A DNA stretch of 64,000 nt. It comes from Candidatus Altimarinota bacterium (GTDB lineage: Bacteria; Patescibacteriota; Gracilibacteria; JAHISY01). Below are positions 1 to 9,307 of the stretch, in pieces. Both the position numbers and the translations under genes were made by a program. The notes beneath the pieces are model-generated. The model ran no database searches. It had not been told where the DNA came from and was given only the letters and a program-made list of their open reading frames with translations. Every line of letters begins with the position of its first letter. The first letter of the stretch is position 1. The DNA lies in assembly GCA_021735425.1 (NCBI GenBank), contig JAIPGZ010000001.1, positions 1 through 64,000 of the forward strand, given 5' to 3'.

Positions 1-91
1 TGTCTTATACACAACTACATTCTTTCATCTGGAAGGATCATAAAGATCTTTAAAGAGCGGTAAAGATGTTTTTATTAGTTTTTAAATCACA

Positions 92-283
92 GTGCGCGAA
101 TTTTTCAAACATGCGCTGATTTATATTTGTTTAGCTATATGTACGAATTGTCTAGATGAATACACTGCTGCTTTTGCGGAAGCATGTCGCGTTTTAAACA
201 GAGGACGTGCATGGGAAGGCAGAAATATGTCCGGAAAAATAAGAAGAGAGATAGTCAAAGCTCTACAAAATACACAAAAATAA
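92..283 (+). CDS. Possible small hypothetical protein, 63 aa
   Basis: This is an open frame from a GTG start in the otherwise empty 396 nt beyond the end of atpG. The product has a hydrophobic, cysteine-containing N-terminal third and a basic C-terminal half. I recognise no family. Codon use is more AT-rich than in the neighbouring atp genes and I see no clear promoter or ribosome binding site. It could be a small gene, the tail of a decayed gene, or chance. It is the only candidate gene between atpG and the window edge. Confidence 0.25.
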   Translation: MREFFKHALIYICLAICTNCLDEYTAAFAEACRVLNRGRAWEGRNMSGKIRREIVKALQNTQK

Positions 284-373
284 GAGATAATAAATGCTTT
301 GTTTTTTGATTTAACTGCTAAGTCTTTGGTTGGTGGTGTTTTTTCAGTGCAGCCAAAAAATTTAAAAACTACC

Positions 374-387
374 AGCTACTAGTAGCT
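374..387. repeat. 14-nt palindrome, TAGT/ACTAG-word spacer
   Basis: A perfect 14-nt palindrome centred on ACTAGT lies just beyond the atpG stop. It belongs to a spacer word family (ACTAGT, GTAGCT, AGTTAG) that recurs at about 3721-3797, 15217-15245, 18473-18512 and at the pdxS 3' end near 62718. Its function is unknown. Confidence 0.5.
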
Positions 388-396
388 ACAAACTCC

Positions 397-1269
397 CTAG
401 CCATCCGCCAACGCCTCTGCTCCACCGACGATTTCTAGTATCTCAGTCGTGATACTGGCTTGTCGCTCCTTATTCATTTCGAGTGTCAGGGTATCGATGA
501 GTTCGCCGGCGTTTTCGCTGGCTGACTTCATCGCGACCATGCGTGCTGACTGCTCGCTGGCGTTGGATTCGAGTAGGCTTTGGTAGACGATGGTTTCCAA
601 ATAACGAGGAAGAATTTGGTTTAAAACTTTTTCTGGCGATGGTTCAAAAATATACTCGATCTTGGCTAATCTTTTTTCTTCTGTGCTTTTCGCCACCGGA
701 GGAGTGAGTGGGAGGAGGATTTTTTCCGTAATTTCCTGTTGCATCGTGTTTAGAAAGTGGTTGTAAAGAATCCGTACTTCATCGAAATCTCCGTTCAAAA
801 ATCCATCGACGGCGAGTCTTGTGATTGGGGTGGTTGCTAGCAAATCAGGCTTGTCGCTCAAGCCTTCGAATTCCGCGACGACATTTTCGCCAATATGTTT
901 ACAAAAATTCATCCCTTTGCGACCGACCGCCACGATGCTTTTTTCCTGACCATCAGTCAGTTCGCGCTTCAAAAGATAGCGGGAAATATTCGAATTGAAC
1001 GCCCCGCACAAACCGCGGTCTGCTGTAAAAAACAGAAAAAGAATTTTTCGCGGTTTTTCGCGTTTCAAGAAATAAGGATGTTGGATTGCGCCGCTGTTTT
1101 TCGCGATATTCTCAATCAATTTTTCCAGCTCGACGGCGTAGGGTCGACCCGCCAAAGCTGTGTCCTGCGCTTTTTTCATTTTGCTTGCAGCAACCATCTC
1201 CATCGCGCGAGTTATTTTTTGCGTGGAGTTAATCGATTTCAGCCGACGTCGGAGATCTAAAAGATTCAA
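397..1269 (-). CDS. atpG: F1 ATP synthase gamma subunit
   Basis: This is the central rotor shaft of F1, which couples c-ring rotation to catalysis in the alpha3beta3 head. The 290 residues match the family length. The N-terminal coiled-coil helix (LRRRLKSINSTQKITRAMEM) and the C-terminal helix (EIVGGAEAL) are both typical. It lies 11 nt behind atpA and is the last recognisable gene of the minus-strand atp cluster. No atpD or atpC follows before the window edge. The ATG start agrees with the family N-terminus. Confidence 0.96.
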   Translation of the reverse strand: MNLLDLRRRLKSINSTQKITRAMEMVAASKMKKAQDTALAGRPYAVELEKLIENIAKNSGAIQHPYFLKREKPRKILFLFFTADRGLCGAFNSNISRYLLKRELTDGQEKSIVAVGRKGMNFCKHIGENVVAEFEGLSDKPDLLATTPITRLAVDGFLNGDFDEVRILYNHFLNTMQQEITEKILLPLTPPVAKSTEEKRLAKIEYIFEPSPEKVLNQILPRYLETIVYQSLLESNASEQSARMVAMKSASENAGELIDTLTLEMNKERQASITTEILEIVGGAEALADG

Positions 1270-1280
1270 AATTTAAATAA

Positions 1281-2792
1281 TTATTCGGCGGTCCAACCTT
1301 TTTTAAAATCTTCAATCGCGGCTTTCAGCTCTTTTTTGCTTTGGTCTTCAATCTTGCCGCTTGTCTCGATTGTCTTTTCCAATTTTGTGTAATTGGTTTG
1401 CATAAATTCAAAGAAATCTTTCTCAAATTTCCCTAATTTTTCCACCTCGATGTCATCGAGGTAACCCTCATTTGCTGCAAAAATAATTTCAATTTGACTC
1501 ATTACCGGGAGTGGCTGGTATTGCGGTTGTTTCAAAATTTCGACGATTCTTTTGCCTCTTTCGATTTGCCGTTTTGTCGCCTCGTCGAGGTCGGAGCCAA
1601 TTTGGGAAAAAGCTTCGAGCTCGCGGAACTGGGCCAAGCTCAACCTTAAATTTCCAGAGACACCTTTCATCGCCTTCGTCTGCGCGGCACCGCCGACACG
1701 ACTGACGGAGAGACCGGCATTTACCGCTGGACGGATACCTTTGTAAAAAAGATCTGTTTCAAGATAAATCTGACCATCGGTGATTGAAATAACATTCGTC
1801 GGGATATAGGCTGAGACATCGTTCGCCTGAGTCTCGATAATCGGTAAAGCCGTGATGGAACCTCCGCCGAGTTTGTCATTCATTCTCACCGCTCGTTCCA
1901 GCAATCTGGAGTGGAGATAAAAAATATCTCCCGGATAAGCTTCGCGTCCAGGTGGTCTTCGTAAAAGCAAAGAAATTTGGCGGTAGGCCGCGGCGTGTTT
2001 CGAGAGATCATCGTAAACGATCAAGACATCTTTGCCGGCATGCATGAATTCTTCTGCCATTGCGACTCCCGCGAAGGGAGCGAGGAACTGCTGAGCGGCC
2101 GGATCACTCGCATTCGCAGCGACGACAGTAGTGTGGGCCATCGCACCAAATTCATCTAACTTCGCTACAATTTTCGCGACGGTTGAAGCTTTCTGGCCAA
2201 TGGCGACATAAAAGCAGAGACAATCTTTACCTTTCTGATTGATAATTGTGTCGATGGCAATCGCGGTTTTACCAGTCTGGCGGTCGCCGATGATGAGCTC
2301 GCGCTGTCCGCGACCGATTGGGATCATCGAGTCGATTGCTTTGACGCCAGTCTGGAGTGGTGTATCGACTGGTTGTCGTTCAATAATTCCCGGTGCCTTG
2401 ACCTCAATGAGCCGAGTTTTTTTTGTGGCGAGTTTTCCTTTGCCATCGATTGGGATTCCCAAGGTGTTGACGACGCGACCGATCAAAGCTTCGCCGACGG
2501 GGATCTCCATGATTTTTCCAGTTGTCTTCACTTCGTCACCCTCTTTTAATTCGTTATTTTCATGCAAAAGCATCACGCCGACTGAGTCTTCTTCGAGATT
2601 CAAAACGACGCCCATTTTGCCTCCAGGGAATTCGACCATCTCTGCCATCGCTGCTCCGGACAAGCCGTGGATTTTACAAATGCCGTCGCCGACTTCAATT
2701 ACGCTGCCGGTGTTGGATTTTTCTGCGCTGGATTTGAAATCTTTGATTTGGGAGGCCAAAACGGAAGAGATTTCGGATGCTGAAAGTTTCAT
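1281..2792 (-). CDS. atpA: F1 ATP synthase alpha subunit
   Basis: This is the regulatory nucleotide-binding subunit of the F1 head. The 503 residues are full length. The Walker A motif GDRQTGKT sits at residues 169-176, preceded by the N-terminal beta-barrel and followed by the family signature around [14 protein letters not shown]. The alpha-type P-loop (with Q) and the N-terminal [16 protein letters not shown] separate it from beta. It is co-directional with atpG (11 nt gap) but separated from atpH by about 410 nt, which is unusual within an atp operon. Confidence 0.97.
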   Translation of the reverse strand: MKLSASEISSVLASQIKDFKSSAEKSNTGSVIEVGDGICKIHGLSGAAMAEMVEFPGGKMGVVLNLEEDSVGVMLLHENNELKEGDEVKTTGKIMEIPVGEALIGRVVNTLGIPIDGKGKLATKKTRLIEVKAPGIIERQPVDTPLQTGVKAIDSMIPIGRGQRELIIGDRQTGKTAIAIDTIINQKGKDCLCFYVAIGQKASTVAKIVAKLDEFGAMAHTTVVAANASDPAAQQFLAPFAGVAMAEEFMHAGKDVLIVYDDLSKHAAAYRQISLLLRRPPGREAYPGDIFYLHSRLLERAVRMNDKLGGGSITALPIIETQANDVSAYIPTNVISITDGQIYLETDLFYKGIRPAVNAGLSVSRVGGAAQTKAMKGVSGNLRLSLAQFRELEAFSQIGSDLDEATKRQIERGKRIVEILKQPQYQPLPVMSQIEIIFAANEGYLDDIEVEKLGKFEKDFFEFMQTNYTKLEKTIETSGKIEDQSKKELKAAIEDFKKGWTAE

Positions 2793-3204
2793 TGTGAAAA
2801 GTTAAAAATTCCGCAGGATTTTAGGTTCAGAAGGGGAATAAATCAATTCCAGAGAGTAAAAAGATTGCTCAAAAGAATTTGATTTGCTAGATTGTTGAAC
2901 TTAATTAAATTTCAACACTTTTATATTTTTTATGACATAAAAAATATAAAAACTTTTCGCGAAAATTATTCCACTTAAGGATTATTCTTTTCAAGTTGGA
3001 AGGAGCTTTTTTCGTGCGAAAATTACTAGTTTTACGTCGGAGAGTGTAATTTTTGAGATTAGCGTTGAGGATAAAAGAGGTAGATAAGTTTAAATAGGAA
3101 AGCTATTTGTGGAATTTACAGAGGAGTGAATTTCAAATTTGAAATAGCTGCAGCATCAAAATATCGGCAAATTGTTGATGTCGAGCTTGAGACTGGAATG
3201 TAAT
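2793..3204. other. 412-nt non-coding gap inside the atp cluster
   Basis: No convincing frame exists on either strand. The stretch is AT-rich and contains an inverted repeat with arms at 2921-2934 and 2936-2949. It may hold a second promoter, a processing site or an attenuator controlling atpA and atpG separately from the Fo genes. Confidence 0.5.
2921..2949. repeat. AT-rich inverted repeat between atpH and atpA
   Basis: Two perfectly complementary 14-nt arms are separated by one base (arms 2921-2934 and 2936-2949). As RNA it would fold with about 11 bp and a small loop. No U-tract distinct from the arm follows, so it could be a protein-binding palindrome or a weak terminator or processing hairpin for the atp transcript. 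Confidence 0.6.
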
Positions 3205-3720
3205 TCAGCTCAAAACTTTCTCCAGCTTTCTGAGTTTTCCAGCCAGCGATAGATCGATTAGTTCATCTCCGAGGTAGATTTTCACACCACCAAGCAGTTT
3301 TGGATTTTCGGTGACATTGGTGGTGACATCTTTACCTGTAAATTTTCGTAATGCGGCGGTCAGTTCGCTGAGTTGCTTTTCTGCTAGCGGAGTGGCGCTT
3401 TCAATTTCCGCCGTCGCGACACCGGCAGCTTCACTTAGCACGGTGCGAAAACTCTCGGCGATATTTCCGATTTCACGAACTTTTCTATTATTCACCACAA
3501 TCTTTAAAAGATTTATCAGTAGGGGATTGTCGGCAAAAGCTTTTTCGATTAATTCCGCTTTGGTGTTTTCAGAAGTTTGTGGATCTCCGAGGAATTCCGC
3601 TACTCTCTCTTCACTCAAAACTTCCGCAGCAATATCCAAATTTTCTGCCAATTCTTCCAAATTTTTCTCACCAGCAGCCAGCAGAAGTCCACGCGCGTAT
3701 CTCAAAGATATTTTAGTCAA
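3205..3720 (-). CDS. atpH: F1 ATP synthase delta subunit (OSCP)
   Basis: This peripheral stalk protein joins the b dimer to the top of the F1 head. The 171 residues match the family. The all-helical N-terminal domain (LRYARGLLLAAGEKNLEELAENL) and the conserved C-terminal KLLGGVKIYLGDELIDLSLAGKLRKL (split here as two motifs, near residues 142-165) are visible. It lies downstream of atpF with a 78-nt spacer made of AGTTAG-type words and upstream of the long gap before atpA. Confidence 0.93.
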   Translation of the reverse strand: MTKISLRYARGLLLAAGEKNLEELAENLDIAAEVLSEERVAEFLGDPQTSENTKAELIEKAFADNPLLINLLKIVVNNRKVREIGNIAESFRTVLSEAAGVATAEIESATPLAEKQLSELTAALRKFTGKDVTTNVTENPKLLGGVKIYLGDELIDLSLAGKLRKLEKVLS

Positions 3721-3798
3721 ATTTGGTTATTTAGTTAGCTAGTTAATTAGTTAGTTGGCGAGGAATTCTAAATAACTAATTAACCAAATAATTAACGA

Positions 3799-4302
3799 CT
3801 ATTTTAAAGTAGCGATTTCGGTGATGACCTCGTCGATTAGTTTAGATTGATCTTTGGCATCGACTTCACGCCTCAAAAGTTTTTCGGTGGCGAGAATTAC
3901 AATTCGGCTGACTTCCGCCTGAATTTGTTTGGCGGCGGAATTCTTTTCTTTGGCGATTACCGCTCGACCCTCCTCGACTATTTTGCCGACCTTTTCTTTC
4001 GCCATCGTGACAATCTCTTCACCTTGTTTTGTCGCAGAGTCTTTTGCTGCGGCGATAATTTCGTGCGATTTTTCTTGAGCCTTGTGGAATTCTTTTTGGG
4101 TCATTTCCTCGACTCGTGTGAGCTTGTCTTCGACGAGCTGAGCATGTTCTTCGGCTTTAGCAATTCGATCCTTTCGTTCATCGAGTAATTTGAAAACTGG
4201 CTTGTAAATGAAAAAACTCAAAATCGCCAACAGTGCAAAAAAATTCACTGCTTGCGCAAGCATAACGGCGGGATCGATTCCCAAACTCGTGAGAATTTCC
4301 AT
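3799..4302 (-). CDS. atpF: Fo ATP synthase b subunit
   Basis: This is the membrane-anchored peripheral stalk. One N-terminal transmembrane helix (about residues 14-35) is followed by a long charged amphipathic helix for dimerisation, rich in E, K and A. The 167 residues are typical. It sits between atpE and atpH as usual. The start is preceded by a T/A-rich stretch ending in TTTAAA directly before ATG, with no GGAGG-like site. Confidence 0.94.
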   Translation of the reverse strand: MEILTSLGIDPAVMLAQAVNFFALLAILSFFIYKPVFKLLDERKDRIAKAEEHAQLVEDKLTRVEEMTQKEFHKAQEKSHEIIAAAKDSATKQGEEIVTMAKEKVGKIVEEGRAVIAKEKNSAAKQIQAEVSRIVILATEKLLRREVDAKDQSKLIDEVITEIATLK

Positions 4303-4331
4303 TTTAAAAAGTTAAAATCTTTTACCGTCGA

Positions 4332-4634
<303 letters not shown>

Positions 4635-5570
4635 TTAGTGTGCTTCGGTGGTCGCCATGCGGAAGAAAACGAGTGTTAACATCGCAAAAACGAGGGCTTG
4701 TACTGCCCCGACAAAGATTTCTAAAGCGTAAAAAGGTATTGGAGCTACGAAGGGTGCGAGCGCGATAATGACCGTTAGTAAAACTTCTCCGGCGAAAACA
4801 TTGCCGAAAAGCCGGAAAGAAAAGGAAATCATTTTCGAAAACTCACTCAAAATTTCTAGGATACCGACGAAAAAGTGAATTGGATTAGAAAAATTCAAAA
4901 AGCGTTTGAAATATCCCCATCCGCCGAGTTGCCGTACGCCCATGAATTGCACCATCAAAACGGCGACTATCGCGAGGGCGAGTGTGAAACTGAGGTCGGC
5001 TGAGCCAGGTCGGAAGATTGGCGTGAATTTCGCACCGTGATGTTCGCCTGCTTCGGCTGTTTCAGTGTGATTTTCCGTCGTGGTGAAATTTTCGACGGAC
5101 TTGAAAATTGAAATTCCATCTTCCTCGCCGAGATTGACGATGTGAGCTGAGTTGACTTCTTCACTGATTGCTTCGTCGAGCTCTTCAGTCAAAGGATTTT
5201 CTGGAATTTTCAATTCTTCGGCGGCTATCACTTTGTTTTCCTCAGAGTGCTCAAATCCAATTGAGCCGACACCTGGGATTAGTCCTGCCCAATTATTTAA
5301 AAGTACGAAAAGAAAAATTGTAAAAATAGGAGCGAAGAATTTTCTAGTTAGTATTTTATTCTCAGCAACGCTCTCGACGACTCCCTGGAATCCTTCGACT
5401 GCTGCTTCGATGAGGTTTTGGATTCCGGTGGGATTTTTTTTCAACCGCAATTTAAAAATAACTGCGAAAATTGAAATCACTGCCAAAACAATCCAGGTTG
5501 TAAAAAGGGAATTCGTGACAGTGAGAGGACCGAGGTGGGTCAGCGGTTCGGCAGTGAGGGAAACATGCAT
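4635..5570 (-). CDS. atpB: Fo ATP synthase a subunit with a long insertion
   Basis: This is the stator channel of Fo that moves protons past the c ring. The catalytic Arg is R253 in FRLFGNVFAGE. At 311 residues it is longer than the usual 230-270. The extra is an acidic, His-containing segment at about residues 107-182, between the first conserved membrane region (NNWAGLIPG) and the later helices. I chose ATG at 5570, 17 nt after the preceding stop. A start at 5654 would overlap the upstream gene by 68 nt. Confidence 0.93.
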   Translation of the reverse strand: MHVSLTAEPLTHLGPLTVTNSLFTTWIVLAVISIFAVIFKLRLKKNPTGIQNLIEAAVEGFQGVVESVAENKILTRKFFAPIFTIFLFVLLNNWAGLIPGVGSIGFEHSEENKVIAAEELKIPENPLTEELDEAISEEVNSAHIVNLGEEDGISIFKSVENFTTTENHTETAEAGEHHGAKFTPIFRPGSADLSFTLALAIVAVLMVQFMGVRQLGGWGYFKRFLNFSNPIHFFVGILEILSEFSKMISFSFRLFGNVFAGEVLLTVIIALAPFVAPIPFYALEIFVGAVQALVFAMLTLVFFRMATTEAH

Positions 5571-5586
5571 TTTGGAAAGTGGAAAC

Positions 5587-5826
5587 TTACTTTTCGCCTT
5601 TGGCGATGGCTTGCAAAGGTTTGACAATTGTCCAGACGAGATAGAAGGAGGCAATCAGTCCGAGAGCGAGTCCGATCCAAAAGAAGTAATCGGTCTCGTA
5701 TTTTTTATCCAACCAGTGTCCACCATAGACAGTCAGGATTGTCGCTGTCGTGACCGAGAAACCGAGTTGCAGACTCATTCCGACGATGACTTTCAGCGGC
5801 AACATTTCAGTTGGCTTTTTGCTCAT
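5587..5826 (-). CDS. AtpZ/AtpI-like ATP synthase accessory protein
   Basis: This 79-residue membrane protein has two predicted helices (about 14-36 and 47-68) separated by GGHWLDKKYETDYFF. That layout is typical of the small AtpZ/AtpI proteins that precede atpB and help c-ring assembly or divalent cation supply. It is the first gene of the minus-strand atp cluster and shares the 298-nt upstream region with the divergent HU gene. The family assignment rests on pattern and position. Confidence 0.8.
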   Translation of the reverse strand: MSKKPTEMLPLKVIVGMSLQLGFSVTTATILTVYGGHWLDKKYETDYFFWIGLALGLIASFYLVWTIVKPLQAIAKGEK

Positions 5827-5954
5827 TTTTTAAAAATTCGCGAGGAGTTTAAGTGAAGCACCGTTCGCTAGCAAATCTTTTGAGTAGCGAAATTACCCAA
5901 TTGAAATGCTGTAAAATAAGCGCTTTTAAAATCACAAGTTTTTAAAGTCAAGTA

Positions 5955-5978
5955 AAAATGCTATTTTTATAGCATTTT
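5955..5978. repeat. Hairpin in the atp/HU divergent intergenic region
   Basis: Arms AAAATGCTAT (5955-5964) and ATAGCATTTT (5969-5978) flank a TTTT loop. It lies midway between two divergent genes, so an operator or a transcript hairpin is more likely than a terminator. The rest of the 298-nt region is AT-rich with no coding frame. Confidence 0.6.
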
Positions 5979-6124
5979 ATAAAACACCTTTAAAAAGCCT
6001 TATTTTAAAGTGTTGAACAAATTTTGCATTCAAGAAAAGCCTTTAGAAAGCCACTTTTTCTTGCTGAAGCGTTGCTTCTATGCCAAAAGGGTTTTAGCAT
6101 TTCTACACATTAACCCCCATTTTT

Positions 6125-6412
6125 ATGGCTAAAGCTCTTACTCAGGCCCAAATCGTGGCCGACATCGCCGAGGCGGCAGGTATCTCCAAAAAAGAAGCCA
6201 AGACTGCGCTCGAAGCTCTCGCGACAGCTCTCGTAAAAAACGACAAAGTTGCTACTCCGTTCGGGATTTTCTCGAAAAAGGTCAAACCAGCTCGTCCGGC
6301 TCGCAAAGGGACCAACCCTTTCACTGGTGAGGAAATGATGTTCAAAGCTAAACCAAAACAGATCGTTCTCAAATATCGTCCTAATAAAGCGACAAAAGAT
6401 GCTTTGAACTAA
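6125..6412 (+). CDS. hup: HU/IHF-family DNA-binding protein
   Basis: This is a nucleoid-associated DNA-bending protein that works as a dimer. The 95 residues show the helical N-terminus (ALTQAQIVADIAEAAGISKKEA), the beta-arm region with RKGTNPFTGEEM, and the C-terminal helix (NKATKDALN). The arm sequence carries the family GxNPxTGE pattern. It is monocistronic: a strong terminator follows at 6428-6459. The gene symbol is generic because HU and IHF cannot be separated by eye. Confidence 0.93.
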   Translation: MAKALTQAQIVADIAEAAGISKKEAKTALEALATALVKNDKVATPFGIFSKKVKPARPARKGTNPFTGEEMMFKAKPKQIVLKYRPNKATKDALN

Positions 6413-6427
6413 ACCGTTTTGCAAAAG

Positions 6428-6459
6428 AAAAAGCCTCTCAGTAATGGGGGGCTTTTTTG
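6428..6459 (+). terminator. Rho-independent terminator after HU gene
   Basis: A 12-bp stem (6428-6439 with 6446-6457, G-T pairs included) with loop AGTAAT ends in a T-run. It lies 16 nt behind the HU stop codon. Confidence 0.9.
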
Positions 6460-6462
6460 TCG

Positions 6463-6535
6463 GAGAATAGTGGGATCAAGAGTAGTGGAATAAGGGTAAG
6501 CAATTATTTTCCTATTCTATATTTCATTATTCCAT
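6463..6535. repeat. GGAATA-type low-complexity spacer
   Basis: The spacer is built from words such as GAATAGTGG, GTGGAATAAGGG and CTATTCTATATTTCATTATTCC. Similar word strings occur at 33115-33150, 53899-53931 and 57584-57659. Confidence 0.45.
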
Positions 6536-6539
6536 CAGC

Positions 6540-8198
6540 TCAATGTGCTGGCATGATTTTATAAGCCGCGTCATATCTTTCCTCGATTTTCTCGCCGTTC
6601 ACTTCTAGGACCTCTCGGAGCCAAAACATTTTCATTCCGGCGTGATTGAGATTGGTGACAGGATTGCCATTTGGATAAAAAGGACCGGACATTTTTACGC
6701 TGCGTCCATCACTAGTGCCGAAAAAATTAACTCGGAGTTGAGTGCCTTCCACTGCCGTTTGAATTAATAAATCATGACCGGTGTCATTCAAAAATTCCAA
6801 ATCGGCACTGCCGGGATAAACCGTCGCGTCGAGGCCAGGGGGATTGTAATAACTCACTTTCATCGAGTGCGGTTTTTGTCGCGTAATCGGCAAACCGGCG
6901 TCGAGCGCAGTTCGAAAGAAGGTCGTGCTGACTTGACAAACTCCGCCGCCAATTTCGGGGACGATGTCACCTTCTTTGATCACCAACTCGCGGCGATAGC
7001 CGTTACTTTCGGTTACAAGCCCCAGATTTTCGACGAAGGAAAAACTTTTCCCAATCGGAATTAATTTGCCATTGAGTTGCTCGGCCGCAACGCGAATATT
7101 GTGCTGGCGGTTAGCCGGACTGCCGGTGTAATTTGTGATTGCCTCGCCGACGAGCTCCTCGATTCCGTTTGCTCGTAATTCGTCGGTGACTCTCACCGGT
7201 GCAGGTAAAATTTGGAAAGGAATCTCGACTTCGCGTTCGCCACTTTCCAACGCTGCCGAAATTCGCTCAAAAAGTTTTTCGGCGATTACGGTTCGACCGT
7301 TTTTCGCGACGCCTTCGAATTCAATTTTTCCGCCCAAATTTTGCGTGATTGCCGTATCGTGAGGTAATTCTCCGACCAATAAGTTCAGTTCTTTTTCGAC
7401 GAATTTATTGATCTCGTCTGGTTTTAAAAACAAATGGAGTTTTCCATTTTCTTTGAAATCAAACCACGCGATTCTTTGGGTCAAATCAATTTCAAAGCGT
7501 TCGTACTCGGTTTTTTTCAGAATCAATTTCTCGGCGATAATTTTGCGCAGCTCCTCCCGAAAAGGTTCGAGCTGGCTGGCCAAAACTTTCGGCGGGATTT
7601 CGGTGTCTTCGATTTTTAAAATTTCATCTGAAAACCTGCCGGCGATTTTTCTCACTTCTGTTGCGATTTTTTCGAAGTCGGTTTTGTGCCCTGATTTTTC
7701 AGGTAAAATTGCCAGCTTTCCATTTTCGCCCAAAAAAACTTTGGCATCGGTGGGGGAATACTCTAGCTCTGGAAATTTCGCGAGAAGCAGTTTGCGCAAT
7801 CTTTTTTCATTCAAGCTAGTTGGAATTTCCACAGTTCCAAAATTCACCAGTTGATTTTTTAGCACTCCGATTTTGCGTTCAATCGCGAAATTTAAATCAA
7901 CTTCCGCCGGTAAAATTTCTAAAATTTCATCCTCAAGTTTGAAGCGAAGCGGCTGCTGTGAAAATTTTTGAACCAAAATTTTCAATTCTGCTGTCGCTGC
8001 TTCTGCTTCTACCAAACCAAAATCCGTGTTGGCGATTTTCACGCCGAAGGGCAGACGTTGCGAAAGTTCGTTACGTGCCAAAAAGTAGCCAGACTCCAAA
8101 ATTAATAAAACTCCGAAAACAACCAAAAAGGGAAGGAAATTATTAAACTGCTTCCATTTTTTTCTCTTACGATATTTTGATAAAAGTTTTTTAAACAC
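6540..8198 (-). CDS. VanW-family membrane-anchored envelope protein
   Basis: A basic N-terminus and one transmembrane helix (about residues 22-42) anchor a large exported part. The middle resembles peptidoglycan-binding-4-type repeats. The C-terminal 200 residues are a VanW domain with the diagnostic GGGVCQVSTTFFRTAL near residue 410, plus YTGSPANRQHNI and HSMKVSYYNPPGLDATVYPG. Proteins of this build sit at the cell wall; VanW itself has no proven reaction. It is the last gene of a minus-strand run after mnmA. Confidence 0.88.
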   Translation of the reverse strand: MFKKLLSKYRKRKKWKQFNNFLPFLVVFGVLLILESGYFLARNELSQRLPFGVKIANTDFGLVEAEAATAELKILVQKFSQQPLRFKLEDEILEILPAEVDLNFAIERKIGVLKNQLVNFGTVEIPTSLNEKRLRKLLLAKFPELEYSPTDAKVFLGENGKLAILPEKSGHKTDFEKIATEVRKIAGRFSDEILKIEDTEIPPKVLASQLEPFREELRKIIAEKLILKKTEYERFEIDLTQRIAWFDFKENGKLHLFLKPDEINKFVEKELNLLVGELPHDTAITQNLGGKIEFEGVAKNGRTVIAEKLFERISAALESGEREVEIPFQILPAPVRVTDELRANGIEELVGEAITNYTGSPANRQHNIRVAAEQLNGKLIPIGKSFSFVENLGLVTESNGYRRELVIKEGDIVPEIGGGVCQVSTTFFRTALDAGLPITRQKPHSMKVSYYNPPGLDATVYPGSADLEFLNDTGHDLLIQTAVEGTQLRVNFFGTSDGRSVKMSGPFYPNGNPVTNLNHAGMKMFWLREVLEVNGEKIEERYDAAYKIMPAH

Positions 8199-8221
8199 GA
8201 ATAAAAATTGTACTCAGGATT

Positions 8222-9286
8222 TTAGCAAATTTCTCCACTGCCTAGGCAGGTCTGACCTCGATAAAAGGCAACGGTTTGACCAGGAGTGATCGCTCGAATT
8301 GGTTCGTCGAATTCAAATGATATCCGATTTTTTTTCAAAAATATTTTTCCACTTGCTGCAGGTGAGCGGTAGCGGATTTGTGCCAACATTTTCATCCCAT
8401 TTTTCGGTGGATTACCAAACCAGCTCAACTTTTTTGCTCTCAAATTTTTCGCAAAAAGTTCTCGGTCCGGAGCGACGATGAGTTCATTTTTTTTAAAATC
8501 AAATCTGGCGACGAAGTAGGGTTCGCTCATTCCGCCGAGCTCGACACCGCGGCGCTGACCGATGGTGTAAAGCGGGAGACCTTTGTGTTTGCCGACGACT
8601 TTTCCGTCGACTGTTCGAATCTTCCCCAGTCGAAACAATTTCTTTGGCAGGTTTCTCAAAAGAAAATCGCGCGGTTCTTTTTCCGCAAAAAAACAAGTGC
8701 CCTGGCTCTCCTTTTTACCACCGATTTTTTCGAAGCCGAATTTTTGTGCCAGTTTTTTGACTTCCACTTTTCGCATTCCGCCGAGAGGGAAGAGGATGTG
8801 TTTTAATTTCTTGGATGTTAATCGCGAAAGAAAATAACTTTGGTCTTTTTCTTCATCGATGCCGCGGAGGAATTTCTCGCCGCGGATTCTGGCGTAATGA
8901 CCAGTCGCGATTTTCGTGCAGCCGAGCTCTCGCATTTTTTGCAGCAGCTTGCCAAATTTAATTTCACGGTTGCACATCATGCAGGGATTGGGAGTTTTAT
9001 TTTTTGCGTAAGTCGCCAGAAAATAATCGACGACCTTCTTTTTGAAATCTTTCTGAAAGTTCAAAACATAAAAAGGGATTTCCAGTTTCGCCGCGACACT
9101 TCTCGCCGCCTCGGAGGCTTCAAGACTGCAACATTTATTTGCCGGTAGCTTGTCAGAGTTCTTCGGCTGAAAATTCTCATTCCAAAATTTCAGATGCACG
9201 CCGATGATTTCGTGCCCCTGTTTTTTCAAAAGCGCTGCGACGACGGCGCTATCTACTCCTCCCGAGATGGCAACCAGAATTTTCAT
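8222..9286 (-). CDS. mnmA: tRNA-specific 2-thiouridylase MnmA
   Basis: It thiolates U34 of Lys, Glu and Gln tRNAs using ATP and a relayed persulfide. The PP-loop SGGVDSA is at residues 8-14. The two catalytic cysteines are expected in NPCMMCNREIKFG and SQGTCFF, and both are present. The 354 residues match the family. The ATG lies 6 nt after a TAAAAT box (9293-9298 on the minus strand), so the mRNA is probably leaderless. Confidence 0.96.
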   Translation of the reverse strand: MKILVAISGGVDSAVVAALLKKQGHEIIGVHLKFWNENFQPKNSDKLPANKCCSLEASEAARSVAAKLEIPFYVLNFQKDFKKKVVDYFLATYAKNKTPNPCMMCNREIKFGKLLQKMRELGCTKIATGHYARIRGEKFLRGIDEEKDQSYFLSRLTSKKLKHILFPLGGMRKVEVKKLAQKFGFEKIGGKKESQGTCFFAEKEPRDFLLRNLPKKLFRLGKIRTVDGKVVGKHKGLPLYTIGQRRGVELGGMSEPYFVARFDFKKNELIVAPDRELFAKNLRAKKLSWFGNPPKNGMKMLAQIRYRSPAASGKIFLKKNRISFEFDEPIRAITPGQTVAFYRGQTCLGSGEIC

Positions 9287-9292
9287 GAGCTG

Positions 9293-9298
9293 ATTTTA
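9293..9298 (-). promoter_or_regulatory. TAAAAT -10 box of mnmA
   Basis: AGCTAAAAT ends 6 nt before the mnmA ATG, placing the predicted transcript start at the start codon. Confidence 0.6.
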
Positions 9299-9307
9299 GC
9301 TTTTTGT

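Noticed and set aside
5-13. TTATACACA, a match to the DnaA box consensus
   Set aside because: A single 9-mer at the window edge, with no cluster, no dnaA or dnaN and no AT-rich unwinding region tied to it; chance is sufficient.
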